Source: Centrapalus pauciflorus (Eukaryota > Streptophyta > Magnoliopsida > Asterales > Asteraceae). Taken from it: a stretch of DNA of 64,000 nucleotides. The DNA lies in assembly GCA_020465985.1 (NCBI GenBank), contig JAANYP010002816.1, positions 144,126 through 208,125 on the forward strand, given 5' to 3'. A program made the translations under genes and the position numbers. This document shows positions 23,541-36,470 of the stretch, piece after piece (the first letter of the stretch is position 1; every line of letters begins with the position of its first letter). The notes under the pieces were generated by a model. It made no database searches. It was given only the letters and a program-made list of their open reading frames with translations, and was not told the DNA's origin.

Positions 23541-25722
23541 ATTGACCTTAGTAGAAGTTTTATTTCCTTTTATAGCTGTAGTCTTTCTTTCTTTTTATAG
23601 TAAGCATGCTAAATTAGGATAGTTTCTATTTTTAGTAAGCTAGTAGGTTATCTTATTTTATTGCTATTTCTTAATGAAAAACAAAAAAAAAGAGAGAGAA
23701 AAACCATAAAAATTCAAAAAAAAAAAAAAAAGAGAATATCAGAAAAGGAGTTAAGTCTTAGATGCATAGGTTCAAAGTGACGAAAATTAGCACAGTCGTT
23801 ACAAACTCTAAGTGTTTAGGCTTTCACACATAATGCACCTAAAATTCTAAGTGTTTACGCTTTCACACATAATGCACCTAAAATTCTAAGTGTTATACTT
23901 AATTTTAGTTTGATGTGTTGCTAGGCATAATACATATAGGGAGTCTCAAGGCTAATAAAATATTCAAGAAAAGTCAAACGTGTCCCTAACTTTGATGTAT
24001 GACCAATAGGTCTTAATTTTTATGTACAAGACGTACAAACTTTGAGTCTAAATGAGGTATGCATACCTTCTGGGGATGTATAGCAACATCAAATACATCT
24101 AAAAATAGAAAGCATAGAAAATTATAAGGAATTGAGAGTCAAAAACATGTAACTCTGTTGTACGTAAGTACAGACCTGTTGCCTCTGTTTTGATTCGGGT
24201 TAGCAAGATAAGTCGCTTTGTTGTACGTCGGTACAGACCTATCACCGATGTCTTGTTAGTTTTAAAAGTTAAACCTTAAGTCAAACTAAGACACTTTGTT
24301 GTATGAAAATACAGACCTATGTCCGATTTTTGTCTTTTAAAGAAAGTTTGCAAATACCAAAAAGTTAGAATCATTGTCTGTGTGCCTTGATCATAAAAGT
24401 ATGTCTATGTCTGAGTCACGTAAGATAATTTCATGATAAATAAAAATGCCAAGGGATATTTCAAAATGTAGCATGTTTAAAGGGATAAATACCAACAATC
24501 GGCTAAACGAGTATGTCACGCCAAACAATCAAAGGAATCAAAAAAAATTCCTAAGTGTGAAAGCTTAAATACTGAAAGTGCGTATCTGACACCGCTATCT
24601 GAATGAACCTTTCTTGGACTATGCTCATCAAAAGTAAATTTTTTTTAAGTGTTTAGCATAGGTTGTAAATTTTAATACTTTTAATAAGTATACTTTAAGT
24701 CTAATTTAAATTTTGTTTCAAAATTTTAACATTTTATTTTTACTTATTTTATTTTACTTTATTTTATTTTTCTTAGGAAAAAGGTCAAAAATTACTAAGG
24801 GTGCATTCATAGTTGAATAAAATAAACATTGCGTGAAAATCTTGTGCTTAGGGTAAAAGATTTGGCATAGTTTATTCCGTTACACAATAAGGTTGAAAAG
24901 GTTGAAAAAGTTGAATTTATTTCAAAATTTTCAAAATTTTCAAAGTTTCAGGGGTAATTCGAGTTTACTCTAAACTCGAGTATGACTGAGCTCGAAACTG
25001 TCAGTAGATTCGAAAGAGACATTAGACTCGAAGGTTGGTGATATAAATAGGTCAATAGTGATGGTCATTATTCCAACTGTTCTTGAATCTATACTCTCGA
25101 GTTTATTAAAGCGATTTCGAATCTATCACTCGAGTTTGCCGTTTTCAATACACCTACTATTTTTCGAGTTTCTGCTCCTTTGGGTTCGATACTACCCGTA
25201 CATCTAGGTATAATCAAGTTGATTGTACAAGATTTAGGTTGTATTATACTCCATTTAGGCCAAAATCATCAATTTTGAAGTTTTATTGGTAGAAAGTTGG
25301 TTTTTTCAAAATTACAAACTTTTAACCGGTAAAAAGTCAAATTGATTACAAATATCATTGATTAGAACCTAGTAGGACTAAAAGATGTGATTTTCTGAGT
25401 CTAAATTGGTTAAAATCATGGATTTTTGTAAGGATGGTGGCCGACTCATTCGAATGTGGCTTAATTCGAGTTTGTCATTAAACTCGAATGGCCATTAAAC
25501 TCGAATGTGTCCTCAAACTCGAATATATGTTCATTCGAATCTGATTGTTCGAGTTTGTCATTTAATTTGAATTATTTAATTTAATATAAATTTTTAACTT
25601 AAACTTGTAGAAATTCATATGTGTTGAATTTTGTATTTACACAAGTTCAAAATAAAACAAATTTGAATTTAACCAAGTTTATTCATTTTTAATAATTCTA
25701 ATATTTTATCTATTGTGCAGAA
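23541..25722 (+). other. Pol to env-like spacer of element B
   Basis: About 2.2 kb without coding signal. It holds poly-A/purine runs (23670-23735), a 39-bp direct repeat of 2.3 copies (23808-23895), three hairpin iterons (24159-24313), T-rich stretches, an array of about 17 TTCGAATCTG-like words (24950-25570) and a final T-rich tract ending CTATTGTGCAG just before the env-like ATG. Confidence 0.75.
24159..24313 (+). repeat. Hairpin iterons, element B (three copies)
   Basis: TGTAC-GTAA-GTACA at 24159-24172, TGTAC-GTCG-GTACA at 24222-24235 and TGTAT-GAAA-ATACA at 24300-24313. Each is followed by GACCTRT. The third shows a compensatory pair change. GTAA and GAAA would be GNRA tetraloops in RNA. 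Confidence 0.65.
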
Positions 25723-28700
25723 ATGGCGGACAGAGTGTTTGTGCCTAAGCATAATATGGTCATTCCCCCTGACCATAATATCCCTGAAGCACAGGCTTTC
25801 CGCCAGATGGTGGATTTCCTGGTGGAGTCCAGGATCTCGTTCGCACTATCCCATAACATCCAAATCGTTATTCCCTATGTACGACAATTTTATGAACATT
25901 TGCAAGTCGATTGTACTGTCACCCTAACAGTACTGACGACAAGGATAGTTGGACAGCCGTTGGTATTCTCTGCTGATATTCTACGCCAAGTTCTGCAGTT
26001 GGGAACTCAGGAGCAAGAGAATGGGCCTATAGATTTCCCTTTAAGTATTAGGCAGGCTGCCTTTATAAGGATGTGATATAGTCAAGATGTTACTAAGACA
26101 TCCTATATGAAGAGTGGGCTCATTGGGCAATGGAGATTTCTGGCGCACGTGTTCATGGTATGCTTCGCGGCGAAGAAAGCGGGATTTGATTATATTGTAT
26201 CGAAGATCCAATCAGGGATTATCACATTGGTTTATAATCGGTGTTTCAGTTTTTTAGAAATCTTTTTCTCCGAGTTCGTTCACCAGATAACGGCTCCGGA
26301 GAGGGAAAGATTTCTTCTTTATCCCCGCTTTGTGATGATGCTCATCAGGCATTTTCTGAAAACCTGCCGCAGCTTAATGAAATTCAAAGTGTAGCGGTTA
26401 TCGATAAGAGGATTTTTGCAGACTGCTCCTCTCATCGAGGAAGGTTAGCTGTCCCGATAGAGACACCTTTATTTGGTGCTATAATCGATCCGAATTTTGT
26501 GGCCCCTCAAGATGCCAACTGGGCAGGGGCAGTGGAAATTCCGCAGAGACAGCCACAACAACAACAGCAACAACCGCGCCCTCCACAACAGAGGAGACGC
26601 CAAAGACCTTCTGCGAGTCAAATCCAGGCAGAGAGGTCTTCCACTAGTCGAGTTCAAGAGCCACAAGAGGCTGGACCTTCAAGTACACCAGCAGTACCTA
26701 TTCCGACATCAGATCAGTTATGTCAAACACTGCATGAGATTTGGGAAGCTGGTCCAAATGCCAATGAAGACATATCAGCAGCGTTAGTTGGAGAATTGTT
26801 AGAGCCTCCGGAAGGAGAAGATGATGTCCTTAGGGAAGTTGATGAATATCAACCTGAGCAAACAGGTAATGACATGTCATCTTCTGCTACTGAATCTGAA
26901 GATATGGAAGAGATTGAAGTTGAGGCTCCAGATTCTGTAACCGAAGAACCAACCGTTCAGATAGGAACTTATGGGTCGAGATTGGTAGTGACTGAAGAAG
27001 CTACGAGGCGTCGAGCATTAAGGGAGTCTGATGACTCTGATTTTGAGGAAGAAGAAGTTGCTCCATTATTGACAAGGCAAAGGGTTAAACGTCATCGGTT
27101 TATGCAGGGAGCTACCTCAGCTTCAGCTGCACAGCCTGAAATATCTCAACCTCCACCTACTCAATCTACCATTCCACCATCACCACCACCTGTTGAACCG
27201 TACATCCCATCACCAATCATACTAACCCCAATACAATCCATTCCATCAACCTCATCCACCTTCATGGAGAATCAGAGATTTTCTGAGCTGAAGAGCAGAG
27301 TTGACTTCCAGCACATTCAAATTTTTGGGTTGACAACGGCTCTAAATGAAATACAAAAGCATAATGCCCAACTGGATATCGAAAATGCCAAGTTAAAGAA
27401 GGTTGTGGGCAAAGTACAGGAAGAGAACTTGGAGCTGAAAACATTTGTGCTGATCAAGCAGCCAAAATAAGATCGATGCGCTCCCTGATTGAGCAATTAA
27501 TGCAAAATCTAAAGGCTCAGGGGGAGACAAGCTGCAGGGATCAAATAGAGCTGCCCAGGGAGGAAAATAAGGATGGTGATAATAACGGCAATGATCCCAG
27601 CAAGCAAAGAGTTAGTGAGCCAGTAGATTTTTCTGCTGCTTAGCATGCTGAGACTCAGGGGGAGCCGGAACAGACAGGAGCTGCATCAAGTGAAGCCAGT
27701 TCCTCCAAAGCCACAGAGTCGGAGATAAATGAAATGATCGAAGCCCTAATGGATCTTGATGATGACCCTATGGACCTTGGCTTTGATTTTGAGGATGATA
27801 TGGAGGAACTAGAAGAAGGAGAATTTGTGCCCGAAGATGTAACAGATTGGAAATCTGATGATGAAGTTTGTGCTGATGAAGATGATGAAGCAAACGAGAT
27901 CGTTGTTCAGCAAAACCCCATCACAGATACCTACATAACGGAAGGAGATCAGATGATTGACATCGAAGTGGCACACGCTGCTTTAAATGTTGAATCAGCA
28001 AGTGAAGAACCTGCCAGAGAACTTACCAATGAAGATAAAAGAAAACTATGGTTTAGGGCAGAGAAAAGAGAGTTGGAGCTAAAAAGGAAGATACGTGTGC
28101 CGAATACTGGAGAACTTTCAGGAAGTATATTGAGCTGGTTCTTTGATCGGGAATTGCAGCTATTCATCATTAAAAGAAAAGATGGTCTCCAGTATCTAAG
28201 AAGAACTCTGAAAGTGTTCAACTCCTTACCAAAGATCGAAATAAAGGCATTAGCATGGAAGGAATTAATCAACATCGGCAACGACCCTTACGCTGAAATA
28301 ATTGCCAAGATCATAAAAAAGGAAGGAAGGTCGAGGAAGTTCGAACGTCTCAATCTGAGGATAAGTAAACGAGTAATGGACCATTCTCGAATTGATCCTC
28401 TGACTGGGCGTCCATGGATGAAAATACAATACAGACCAGTGAGATGTCTGAGAAAGGTTCCACTCAAGCCAATGCCATAGGACGTCATGAAAAATCTAAA
28501 CTGGTGGTATGTGGAAAGTGAGACGGGAGAAGCCGTGATGGAAGACTTTGAAGAAAAAGTGATTCTTAGAGTCTACGATCGCTTTCATCTTGTAAATCTT
28601 TCTAAAGATGAGCTTCAAGTACTTCATTCTCATAGAATATCAAGCGACACTCATATGGATAGTGAGGCTTGGAAGTATGAAAATGTAGTTAAAGTTTGTA

Positions 28701-28741
28701 TCGAGAAAGGCTTGTATGCTGGCAGCAGTTTGAATAAATAA
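25723..28741 (+). pseudogene. Env-like ORF of element B (disrupted)
   Basis: Homologous end to end with the ORF at 1568-4582. The start ATG at 25723 again follows TATTGTGCAG. Lesions: TGA at 26074-26076, a frameshift near 26350, a 1-base deletion near 27447, TAG near 27641 and TAG at 28478-28480; it ends TAA 28739-28741. The N-terminal domain, Gln/Pro-rich tract, Ser/Pro segment, coiled coil (27280-27500), acidic belt (27730-27900) and basic C-terminal domain (28040-28730) are all present. No signal peptide or membrane segment is visible. Its role is unknown. Confidence 0.85.
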
Positions 28742-28776
28742 ACAAAGTACTTAATCAAATGTGTGAATTGTTAGAA

Positions 28777-28823
28777 GCTATCGTCAAGGGGGTGTCTGTT
28801 GGTACACCCTGTGTGACGATAGC
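28777..28823 (+). promoter_or_regulatory. PPT of element B with bracketing inverted repeat
   Basis: The purine tract AAGGGGG (28786-28792) precedes the 3' LTR. GCTATCGTCA (28777-28786) and TGACGATAGC (28814-28823) form the same perfect 10-bp inverted repeat as in element A. Confidence 0.8.
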
Positions 28824-29432
28824 AGCCTAAGTGATCTAATAGTTTGATTCAAGTAATATTCAAAGTATTGGGTACTAACGAATGTTTGATATATATGTTT
28901 ATATATGTTTGATAGTTATTGATTGTATGATTGAACTTGATGTAATAAATTACAGGAAGTTCAAACATAAAGATCAAAGATATAATCAAACATAAGTTAA
29001 AAACATAAGTTTCAAATATAGGTTTAAGATGTGAGAGTCGAATTTAGATTAAATTCGAATTCACAAAGTGAACATAATTCGAATCTATAGTAGATTCGAA
29101 TGTGTTCCTATAGGCAGATTCGACAGTGTCATGTGGACAAAGTCGAATGGGCCTTGGGCCTATGGTCATCTATAATTAAGGATAGACTCAAATTATTAGT
29201 AGACTTTTGCAGAATTCGTGAGGAATTAAGCAAATAGGCGATTTCGAGTTTATCAGTTAATTGTGTGTTATTTCGGAGAGAATCATCTAGTAGGTGCGTT
29301 CGTGTTCGTTCGTACAACTTGTTGATAGTCTCCGTGTTCCGAGTGAGAGTTGTTTCCGTCAACCCGTTAACAAGGATTCCGCACTCGTTGACGGTGTCGC
29401 GTCTAGATAGATCCGTAGTGGTAGACCTTACA
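28797..29432 (+). repeat. 3' LTR of element B (636 bp)
   Basis: TGTTGGTACACC to GACCTTACA, matching 16056-16710 apart from about 18 substitutions, a deletion of about 30 bp near 29160 and an insertion of about 12 bp near 28900. The flank ATATA follows. Confidence 0.93.
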
Positions 29433-29458
29433 ATATACAGGTCGTTCCATATAATCTG

Positions 29459-31294
29459 CGTAAGACCCAAGATTTCTCAAAGGTCTTAAGTCTAGGCCCC
29501 AGTAGCAATGCAATATCAATCAGGAAACTAAGATAACAATTAACAGTGCGGAATTAAAGTTAATTACAAACAGAGACAAATATAAGTATGAGGTACAAAC
29601 TTCTAGACTATTACATCAACTCTCATAATATAAACTAGCCCTGAACCCCAAAGCTCTATCATCAGTCAAGTACCAAGGTGTTGAAACAGGTTCTAAAGCA
29701 CTTCAAGCTCTTTAACGGTCCTGACCTATGAACTAGGTCCAGCACATCCTTTGCTTTGACCTGAAATATAATACAACAACGGGGTAAGCTTAATTGCTTA
29801 GTGAGAATGTAGAATTTCACATTTAACATGCAATTATGAATGTGAAAATGTCATGCACTGCACTCGGCTCATGCACAACTCAGCTCTATTTCTCATGCAC
29901 TGCATTAGGCTCATGCACAACTCAAATCTCGAAGGGACATTGGCCAATTAAATGCTCTTTGATGCGCGTCTTTGCTCAGCCCCCAGTTGTAAAACTATTG
30001 TTGCTCTTGAGACTTTTAGACAAATTTATATGGAATGCTCGGATAAAGATAACACCATACACACGCATCTTTAGTGGGGATCAGTCACGTACTGGGCTAG
30101 CTACCAGTAATTGTTGTATGGGTATCATCAGAATGCTCAGCTCTAGCTACCCTCTGTGCTTTCATCATGTAAATCAACACATCATAAGCCTAATATTAAC
30201 CCAACACCGAGCAATAGTGTTGGTGTTAAGCTTAACAAACAAATGACTCATCAAAGAATGGAAGCTAGAAGAAGAAATGCTCAGCTCAACAAATCATAGT
30301 AAACATACTATGATAATATATCTATATGCTCAGGAGCAGAATGTCAATAAAATCAAAATAAAGCAACAAAAGTCTCAATTCACATAATTTGCAGTTAAAG
30401 TAAAATCTACAACTCACAGTTACTGGTTAGTTGCACTTTCTGGCTCTGGCTCTGTTGCTCACAATCTGTAGTGGGTTTGAACCGCTATCTGACTTATATC
30501 AGACTTACAGACGCTTGCCACTTTGCTATAGCCTTCACTGATGCTCTTTAATGTCTTTTAGCTTTGCTTGTTTCTCAATCTGTTAATCATATCATTTCTG
30601 ATATTTATTAGCCTTTGAATCATTTGAATAATTAATTCAGTGTTCGTTCGTTGGTCTTTAATCTCAAAGTCTCATATCTTGATTATATTGAGATGAATAT
30701 GGCCATCAATCCCATTAGAATCTTTCATTCAAGGTTCAATGATTATAATTGCCATATATGAATTATAAACAAGATTTAAATGACTTATAAGCATTTTTGT
30801 CCTTTTTCATGGACATGTGTGATTTTATTAAATCTTTCTTAGCTTTCGTTTGCTCATTAGATTTCTTAAGAAAGCATATTTAATCATGTCATACGCTTAT
30901 TTGAAGTTTATATGTTCATAAGGTTGCATCTGAATTTAATTAAACATAATCACTTGATCATGGTACTCATTTATTGATGAAATAAATGCAATAACATGCT
31001 TTTTGAATTTTATAACCCAATCCATACGTCCTTATTTTAAATCATGTCCTTAAATTATGTCTTTTATCTTAATGCCTTAATTTGAATACCATTTACTGTT
31101 ATGATCATAAATATGCATTTTCGGAATCTAATCATATATGATCATGCATATATTCATACATTATCTAATTGATGGTATTTCTTAAGTTTATAAATCTTGA
31201 TTTCAATGATTGATCACTCATATGCACATGTTCCATTCCCAATTTAATTCACTACCTAAATGTGGATGTGTATATATATTTATAAATAAGAAAG
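29459..31294 (-). repeat. Reverse-strand Ty3-type LTR, distal part
   Basis: Together with 52611-54139 this makes one LTR of about 3.4 kb on the minus strand, split by element C. The flank ATCTG at 29454-29458 equals ATCTG at 54140-54144. Read on the minus strand, the segment complementary to about 29775-29805 (CTCACTAAGCAATTAAGC) parallels the TTCACTAAGCATTCGCTTAC block of the LTRs at 7025 and 42104, which supports a Ty3/Tekay origin. The last base pair on this side reads CG where TG is expected. No coding sequence is seen. Confidence 0.7.
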
Positions 31295-32412
31295 TGTTAG
31301 GCACAAAAAGGCCTCAGTCAAACCTGCTTTACATCTTAGGGGGAGATTTTTAATCAAACCTGTTTGATGCACTTGAGGTATAATTTAAGGCCTGTTTATG
31401 TCTTATTGAAACATGAAAAGTGATTTGCAATATTAGCCAAAACTGTTTATTCTGTTGCGTTCGTTGAAACAAAGGCAAATTGTCTAAGCTGTTCTGTCTG
31501 CTGAACAGGCTGGACATAAACTGTCTACGCTGCTCTGGTCTATTGAGCAGCTTGGACAGATTCTAAGTGTTCTATTCTTTGTGAACAGAACCTGTTTTTT
31601 GTGAACAGGCTAAACACTTTATGGAATATGTTTCCAAGTCCTCATGTATTGTTTTTGGCTACAAGATCAGTTTACAAGTCGAAGACAAAGTGGAAAATAG
31701 AAACTGCAAAAGCCCACCTACGCTGTTCTGTTACATGAAGACAAACAGATATCTGAAAAGGGTGACAGACCTTTTCTTATAGCAAAATGGCCTTAACAAA
31801 AGAAGAAAGATGCAAAGTTGACATTTCTCTTTTGGTTAAAGCCTTATGCAATAGTGACAAAAAGAAAAGACAAAGATTCTGCCATATGAAGACAAATCTG
31901 CTTTATCAGAATGTGCAGAAAAGGTGTTTTGTCTTTTTGGAAAGATATCCCACTATCTCATTATCCAATGAAGAAGCTTCACTGAGATTCTCAGTGAGAG
32001 CATAAAAGGAAGCTTCTAAGGATTGTGAGATAACCAAGAGTGAGAAATCAGATCGTGCATTGAGTGTGTTTTTTTCATGCATACAAGTCTGCTTGAATGT
32101 AACAGTACGTGTGTCTAAGCTGTTCATACTCAAGCTGTCCATCTGTGTCTTGTAAAATCCGTGAGTTCATCTAAGTGAGTGTATTCATTGTATCTAGTCT
32201 GAGTATGTCTGAGATTAGTTGAAACATCTGTTGTATCTGTCATCTCAGCTTGAACCTTGCCGCAGTCAAGCTTGTTTGTAATTAACATTTGTTAATAGTA
32301 TACACAAACATTGAGAAAAGTGTGTTGAATTTTTAATTTGCTGTATTCACCCCCCCCCCCCCCTCTCTACAACTTAGATCAATACTCTATGGAAACCTTT
32401 TTGGAACCTACA
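31295..32412 (+). repeat. 5' LTR of element C (1118 bp)
   Basis: It starts TGTTAGGCAC directly after the TSD GAAAG and ends GGAACCTACA before the PBS. A G-run lies at 31339-31343 and a C-run at 32350-32363. The 31480-31620 segment is dense in GAACAG/CTGTTC words. A TATA-like ATAAAAGG at about 32002-32009 is a candidate promoter. It aligns with 51541-52605. Confidence 0.88.
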
Positions 32413-32414
32413 AC

Positions 32415-32426
32415 TGGTATCAGAGC
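32415..32426 (+). promoter_or_regulatory. Primer binding site of element C
   Basis: TGGTATCAGAGC, complementary to initiator-Met tRNA, two bases after the LTR end. Confidence 0.92.
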
Positions 32427-32474
32427 AGATAGAGTGTGTGTCAACACTAGATCTCTTATTCTCCCTACTTTCCC

Positions 32475-35043
32475 ATGGACAATGGTTCAATGGCCAAACC
32501 CCCCTAATTCAATCATCAAAACTTCTCTGGTTGGAAGTGCAGAATGATGCTCTACTTAGAGAATCTGGATGTACAACTGCAAGAGATAGTAATGGAAGGT
32601 CCCTATGTGCCAACTGTTGTTACTACTATCACTCCTGCTGTTGAAGGAGCTGCCCTTGAGATCAGAACCTTTGAGAAGGCCAAAGCTCAATGGTCTGATG
32701 AAGACAAAAGGCTGGTTGCTCTTGATGCAAAAGCCAGGAACAACCTGGTGATTTTTCCTCCCTGATGATGTGTTCAAACAGGTTGAGAAGATGAAGACTG
32801 CAAAGGAGATGTGGGATACTTTGTGTACCGTCTATGATGGACCCACAATCACACTGGATAACAGGATTAACAATCTTGTTAGACAGTATGAACTCTTCTT
32901 TGCAAAACCAAAGGAGTCTCTCACAGAAACCTATACCAGGTTCACTGCTCTTATCAATGATCTCAAAGCTGTTGGGATCACAAAGGACAGCTTGACTCTG
33001 GTAAATAAGTTCTTGGGCATCCTGCCTGAAGAATGGAACTATTTTTCTACTATCTTGAGAAATTCATGCACCATCAAAGGTATGGATCTTGTAAACCTGT
33101 ATGGATCCCTACTGAATGATGAGCAGTCAAGGCAACAGAAAAGAAATGCCTTGGAAATGTCTAAGAGAGGTGCTGCCTTAGTGGCTAGCGTGAGACAGCC
33201 TGTTGGTCAGGTATGTGATGTGTTCACACAACCTGATCAACAGGCTGATGATGAATGGGAAGAAATGTCTGAAGAGGAAGACTGTGAAGATCATGTTGAA
33301 CTTGATGATGCAAAATGATTGCAATACTTGTCAAAAAGTTCAACAAGAAGAGGTTTGGTGGAAGAATGCTGCAGAGGAACTCAAATGCTGTAAAAAAGAA
33401 GGCATTTGATAAAACTAAGGCTGAGTGCTTTAAATGTGGCAAAACTGGTCACATAGCTGCTGACTGTGTGTCTAAAGCTATTGGTCAGTCATCCAAACCA
33501 TTCAAGACAAACAGGGACGATGGCTACAGGGTTAAGTACCTTATGGCCATGGCTAAGTTTTTAAAGTTGGAAAACTCAGTGGCTTCCAACAAGCAAAAGG
33601 GACTCATGGCTGAGACATGTAATTGGGAGGAATCTGACTCATCTTCAGATGAAGAACATAACAACTGTCTGATGACCAACACTAATGTCCCATCAACCAG
33701 CAACTTCAAACAAGACCTGGCTGAAGCTGAAGCCTTCAGCAGCTTAGAGAACTAGTATCCCACAATGATGTACAAGGTACAAAACTTTGTGGCTCACAGT
33801 TCTGATGAAAAAGTAAAAATGTTTGAATACATGCTTTGTTGATTTAAAAGCTGTTGCTGAGAAGCACAATGTTTTACTGTCTGAAATCTCTAATCTTAAT
33901 ACTGATCTTGAGATGAAATCCAGTAAACTGGACAGTTTCCATAATTTGGAAACAGAGCTTGATGAATTAAAACACATAAACTCCATTTTACAAGAAGAAA
34001 AGAGAGAGACAGACATAAAACATGCAAAACTTCAAAAGATAGGTGACTCTTGGTGCCAATCTACACAAAACGTCAGCCATTGCATTAGTCAACAGATCCC
34101 TGCACAATTCCAAGACTATCTTGGAGGGGATCTTGACAAAGCAGCTTCTATTTTTGAGATAAATAATCTGAAAGATGACTTATACAGTCTTGGTGAGCTT
34201 CCTAGCACTTTCATTCAGAAAGTGAATGTTAAGCTAGTCTCAACAAACAGGTTTGTCAGGCCTCAAAATACTGACAGCTTGTGTGAAAAAGCTCCAAAAG
34301 CTGATGATGGAATATGTTCTCCATTGAATCAGCCTGCTAAGTGCTCTGCTGATTCACACAAGCAAAAGAAAGGAAAACAAGCTCAAGCTGTAGCTGTGGA
34401 CTCTAAACCTGTTGACAAAACAGGCTCTGGGTGCAAAGCTGATGGTAAGAGACATGTTAATCCTTTTGATGCTAATCATTTTGAGAAAACATTTTCAAAA
34501 GGTAAGCAGCCTGCTTACAAGAGGAGTAAGTCTCATGTTGGAAGTAAATCTGCTGTGGTTTCAAATAAGTTTTTAAATCATAGTGGAAAATTGGTTATAA
34601 ATGAAGGTAAGTCTTTCGAGACCAAAAGCAGTGATTATGTTGATAGGCAACATCCATCACATCTCAATATGGGCAAAGGCAAAGCCATTGCTCAACTTGA
34701 GAAATTTGGGAATAAGTTTCCTAAAACTGTGGAAGGTCAAAGGCCAATCAAGCTTCCTATGTATGATATCTGTCCTCCCGAAATGAGGAAAGAAGAAACA
34801 GGCAAAGCTGTTGCCATTGTGCCTTCCACCCAAACTGTTGATTCATCTAAAAACAGTAATAAGTTTGCTAAACTTGCTGACAGAATCAACAAAGATAATT
34901 CAGTTAATGTTTCTGGAGGTTCTTCTTCCAAAAAGGCTAAAAAGAGAAAATGTTATAAGTGTGGGAAGATGACACATATGGCCAAACACTGTCCTGAAAC
35001 TGAGGACATGAGGCCTGTTGACTCTGCTAGTTCCATCATTTAA
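32475..35043 (+). pseudogene. Gag of element C (disrupted)
   Basis: The likely start is the ATG at 32475. An in-frame TAA follows about ten codons later, and the frame changes near 32765 and at the ATGA overlap 33315-33318. The parts form a UBN2-type Copia capsid (32540-33190), an acidic segment, a first CCHC knuckle CFKCGKTGHIAADC near 33428, a coiled-coil stretch (33830-34030) and a second CCHC knuckle CYKCGKMTHMAKHC near 34951. As in element B, two knuckles stand about 500 codons apart. The last piece ends at TAA 35041-35043. Confidence 0.85.
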
Positions 35044-35189
35044 AAAACGAGCAGTGTTGGAAGTAACATAGTCAATGAAGATGGTATCCAAGATGATACC
35101 ATCCAAATAGGAAATATTAGTGTGGATATCACTGGTCCATCAACAAATGTTGATGAAGTAGGAGAACTCATCCCTATGATGAGTTCCCC

Positions 35190-36470
35190 TAAAAATAACT
35201 AATATTTTCTCATGACACTCTGCAGGACAAACAACCATCCCAGGTTTGGTACTTGGACAGTGGCTGCTCAGGACATATGACAGGTTGCAAGGACCTGCTG
35301 AGTTATCTCAGGCCAGAAAAAGGGCCAAAAGTCACATTTGGTGACAACGTATAGCGATCCACAGAAGGATATGGAACTCTTCAAGCTGGTCTGCAGTATT
35401 CAAAAGAGTAGCCTATGTGGTTGGGCTGAAACATAATCTTGTTAGCATAATTCAACTGTGTGATGCTGGCTACAAGGTTAACTTTGATGAGCACCTGGGT
35501 TACATATTGGATCCCCAAGGCAAAGTTGTGCTGTGTGCACAACGAAAGAAAGGTGTATATCTTGTGGCCATGAAATCTGCGGATCCCACAATTGAAACCT
35601 GCTATATCTCAAGAAGCAATGCAGACCTGAACTGGTTATGGCACCAAAGGCTATCACACCTGAAGTTCAAGAATATCAACAAACTCTGTAAGAAAGAGTT
35701 GGTAACAGGTTTGCCTTCTATAACCTTTGTTTAGGATAAACTCTACACAGCTTGTGAGAAAGGCAAGCAGAGAAAATCATCTTTTAAATCTAAGCACAAT
35801 TTCTCTATTGATACTCCTCTCTTCTTAATCCACATGAACTTGTTTGGACCAGTCAGTGTCCCAAGTCTAGGAGGAAGAAGATACACTCTAGTAATGGTTG
35901 ATGAGTTCTCCAGGTTTACATGGGTGATCTTTCTGAAGAGCAAAGCGGAGGCTGCCAGGGAAATCATTGGATTTATCAAAAAGATGGAAATGCTGAACTC
36001 TGCTCAAGTAAAGCAGCTCAGAAGTGATCATGGTACTGAATTCAGAAACAGTACTCTTGAGGACTTCTATGAAGAAAGAGGGATCTCACAGAACGTTTCA
36101 GCAGTAAGAACTCCACAACAAAATGGAGTTGCTGAAAGGAGAAACAGAACTCTCATTGAAGCTGCTAGAACCATGCTGTGTGCATCAGGTTTACCTTCAT
36201 CATTCTTGGCTGAAGCTGTCAACACTGCCTGCTTCACTCAAAATAGATCCTTGGTGGTGAATAGGTTCAACAAGACTCCCTATGAATTACTCAAAGGGAG
36301 GAGGCCAAACATTAGCTATTTCCATGTGTTTGGATGTCCCTGCTTCATTTTGAATCAAAGGGACCAACTAGCAAAGTTTGAACCCAAAGCTGATGAAGGT
36401 GTGTTTGTTGGATATTCTACTATCTCAAAAGCCTATAGAGTATATACAACAACAAGAGAAAGGTGATAGA
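35190..36470 (+). pseudogene. Protease and integrase of element C
   Basis: The protease motif LDSGCSGHMTG is encoded near 35250-35285, then stops. The integrase N-terminal HHCC region (WHQRLSHLKF near 35638; the second half interrupted by TAG about 35732) is followed by the core. Its first catalytic position reads HMNLFGP, so Asp is replaced by Asn (codon 35837-35839). RSDHGTEF and VAERRNR keep the second Asp and the Glu. The integrase would be inactive. Confidence 0.88.

Larger units (their letters stand above)
16056..29432 (+). mobile_element. Complete Copia element B (Sirevirus type), 13.4 kb
   Basis: 5' LTR 16056-16710, PBS 16713-16725, leader, gag from 17348, protease, integrase, RT and RNase H to 23540, spacer, env-like ORF 25723-28741, PPT, 3' LTR 28797-29432. 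Integrase before RT makes it Copia; the env-like ORF and the size suit a Sirevirus. The flanks are GTATA (16051-16055) and ATATA (29433-29437), a target duplication with one mismatch. By eye the LTRs differ at roughly 3% of positions plus two indels. The coding part has several stops and frameshifts, so it is non-autonomous. Confidence 0.93.
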
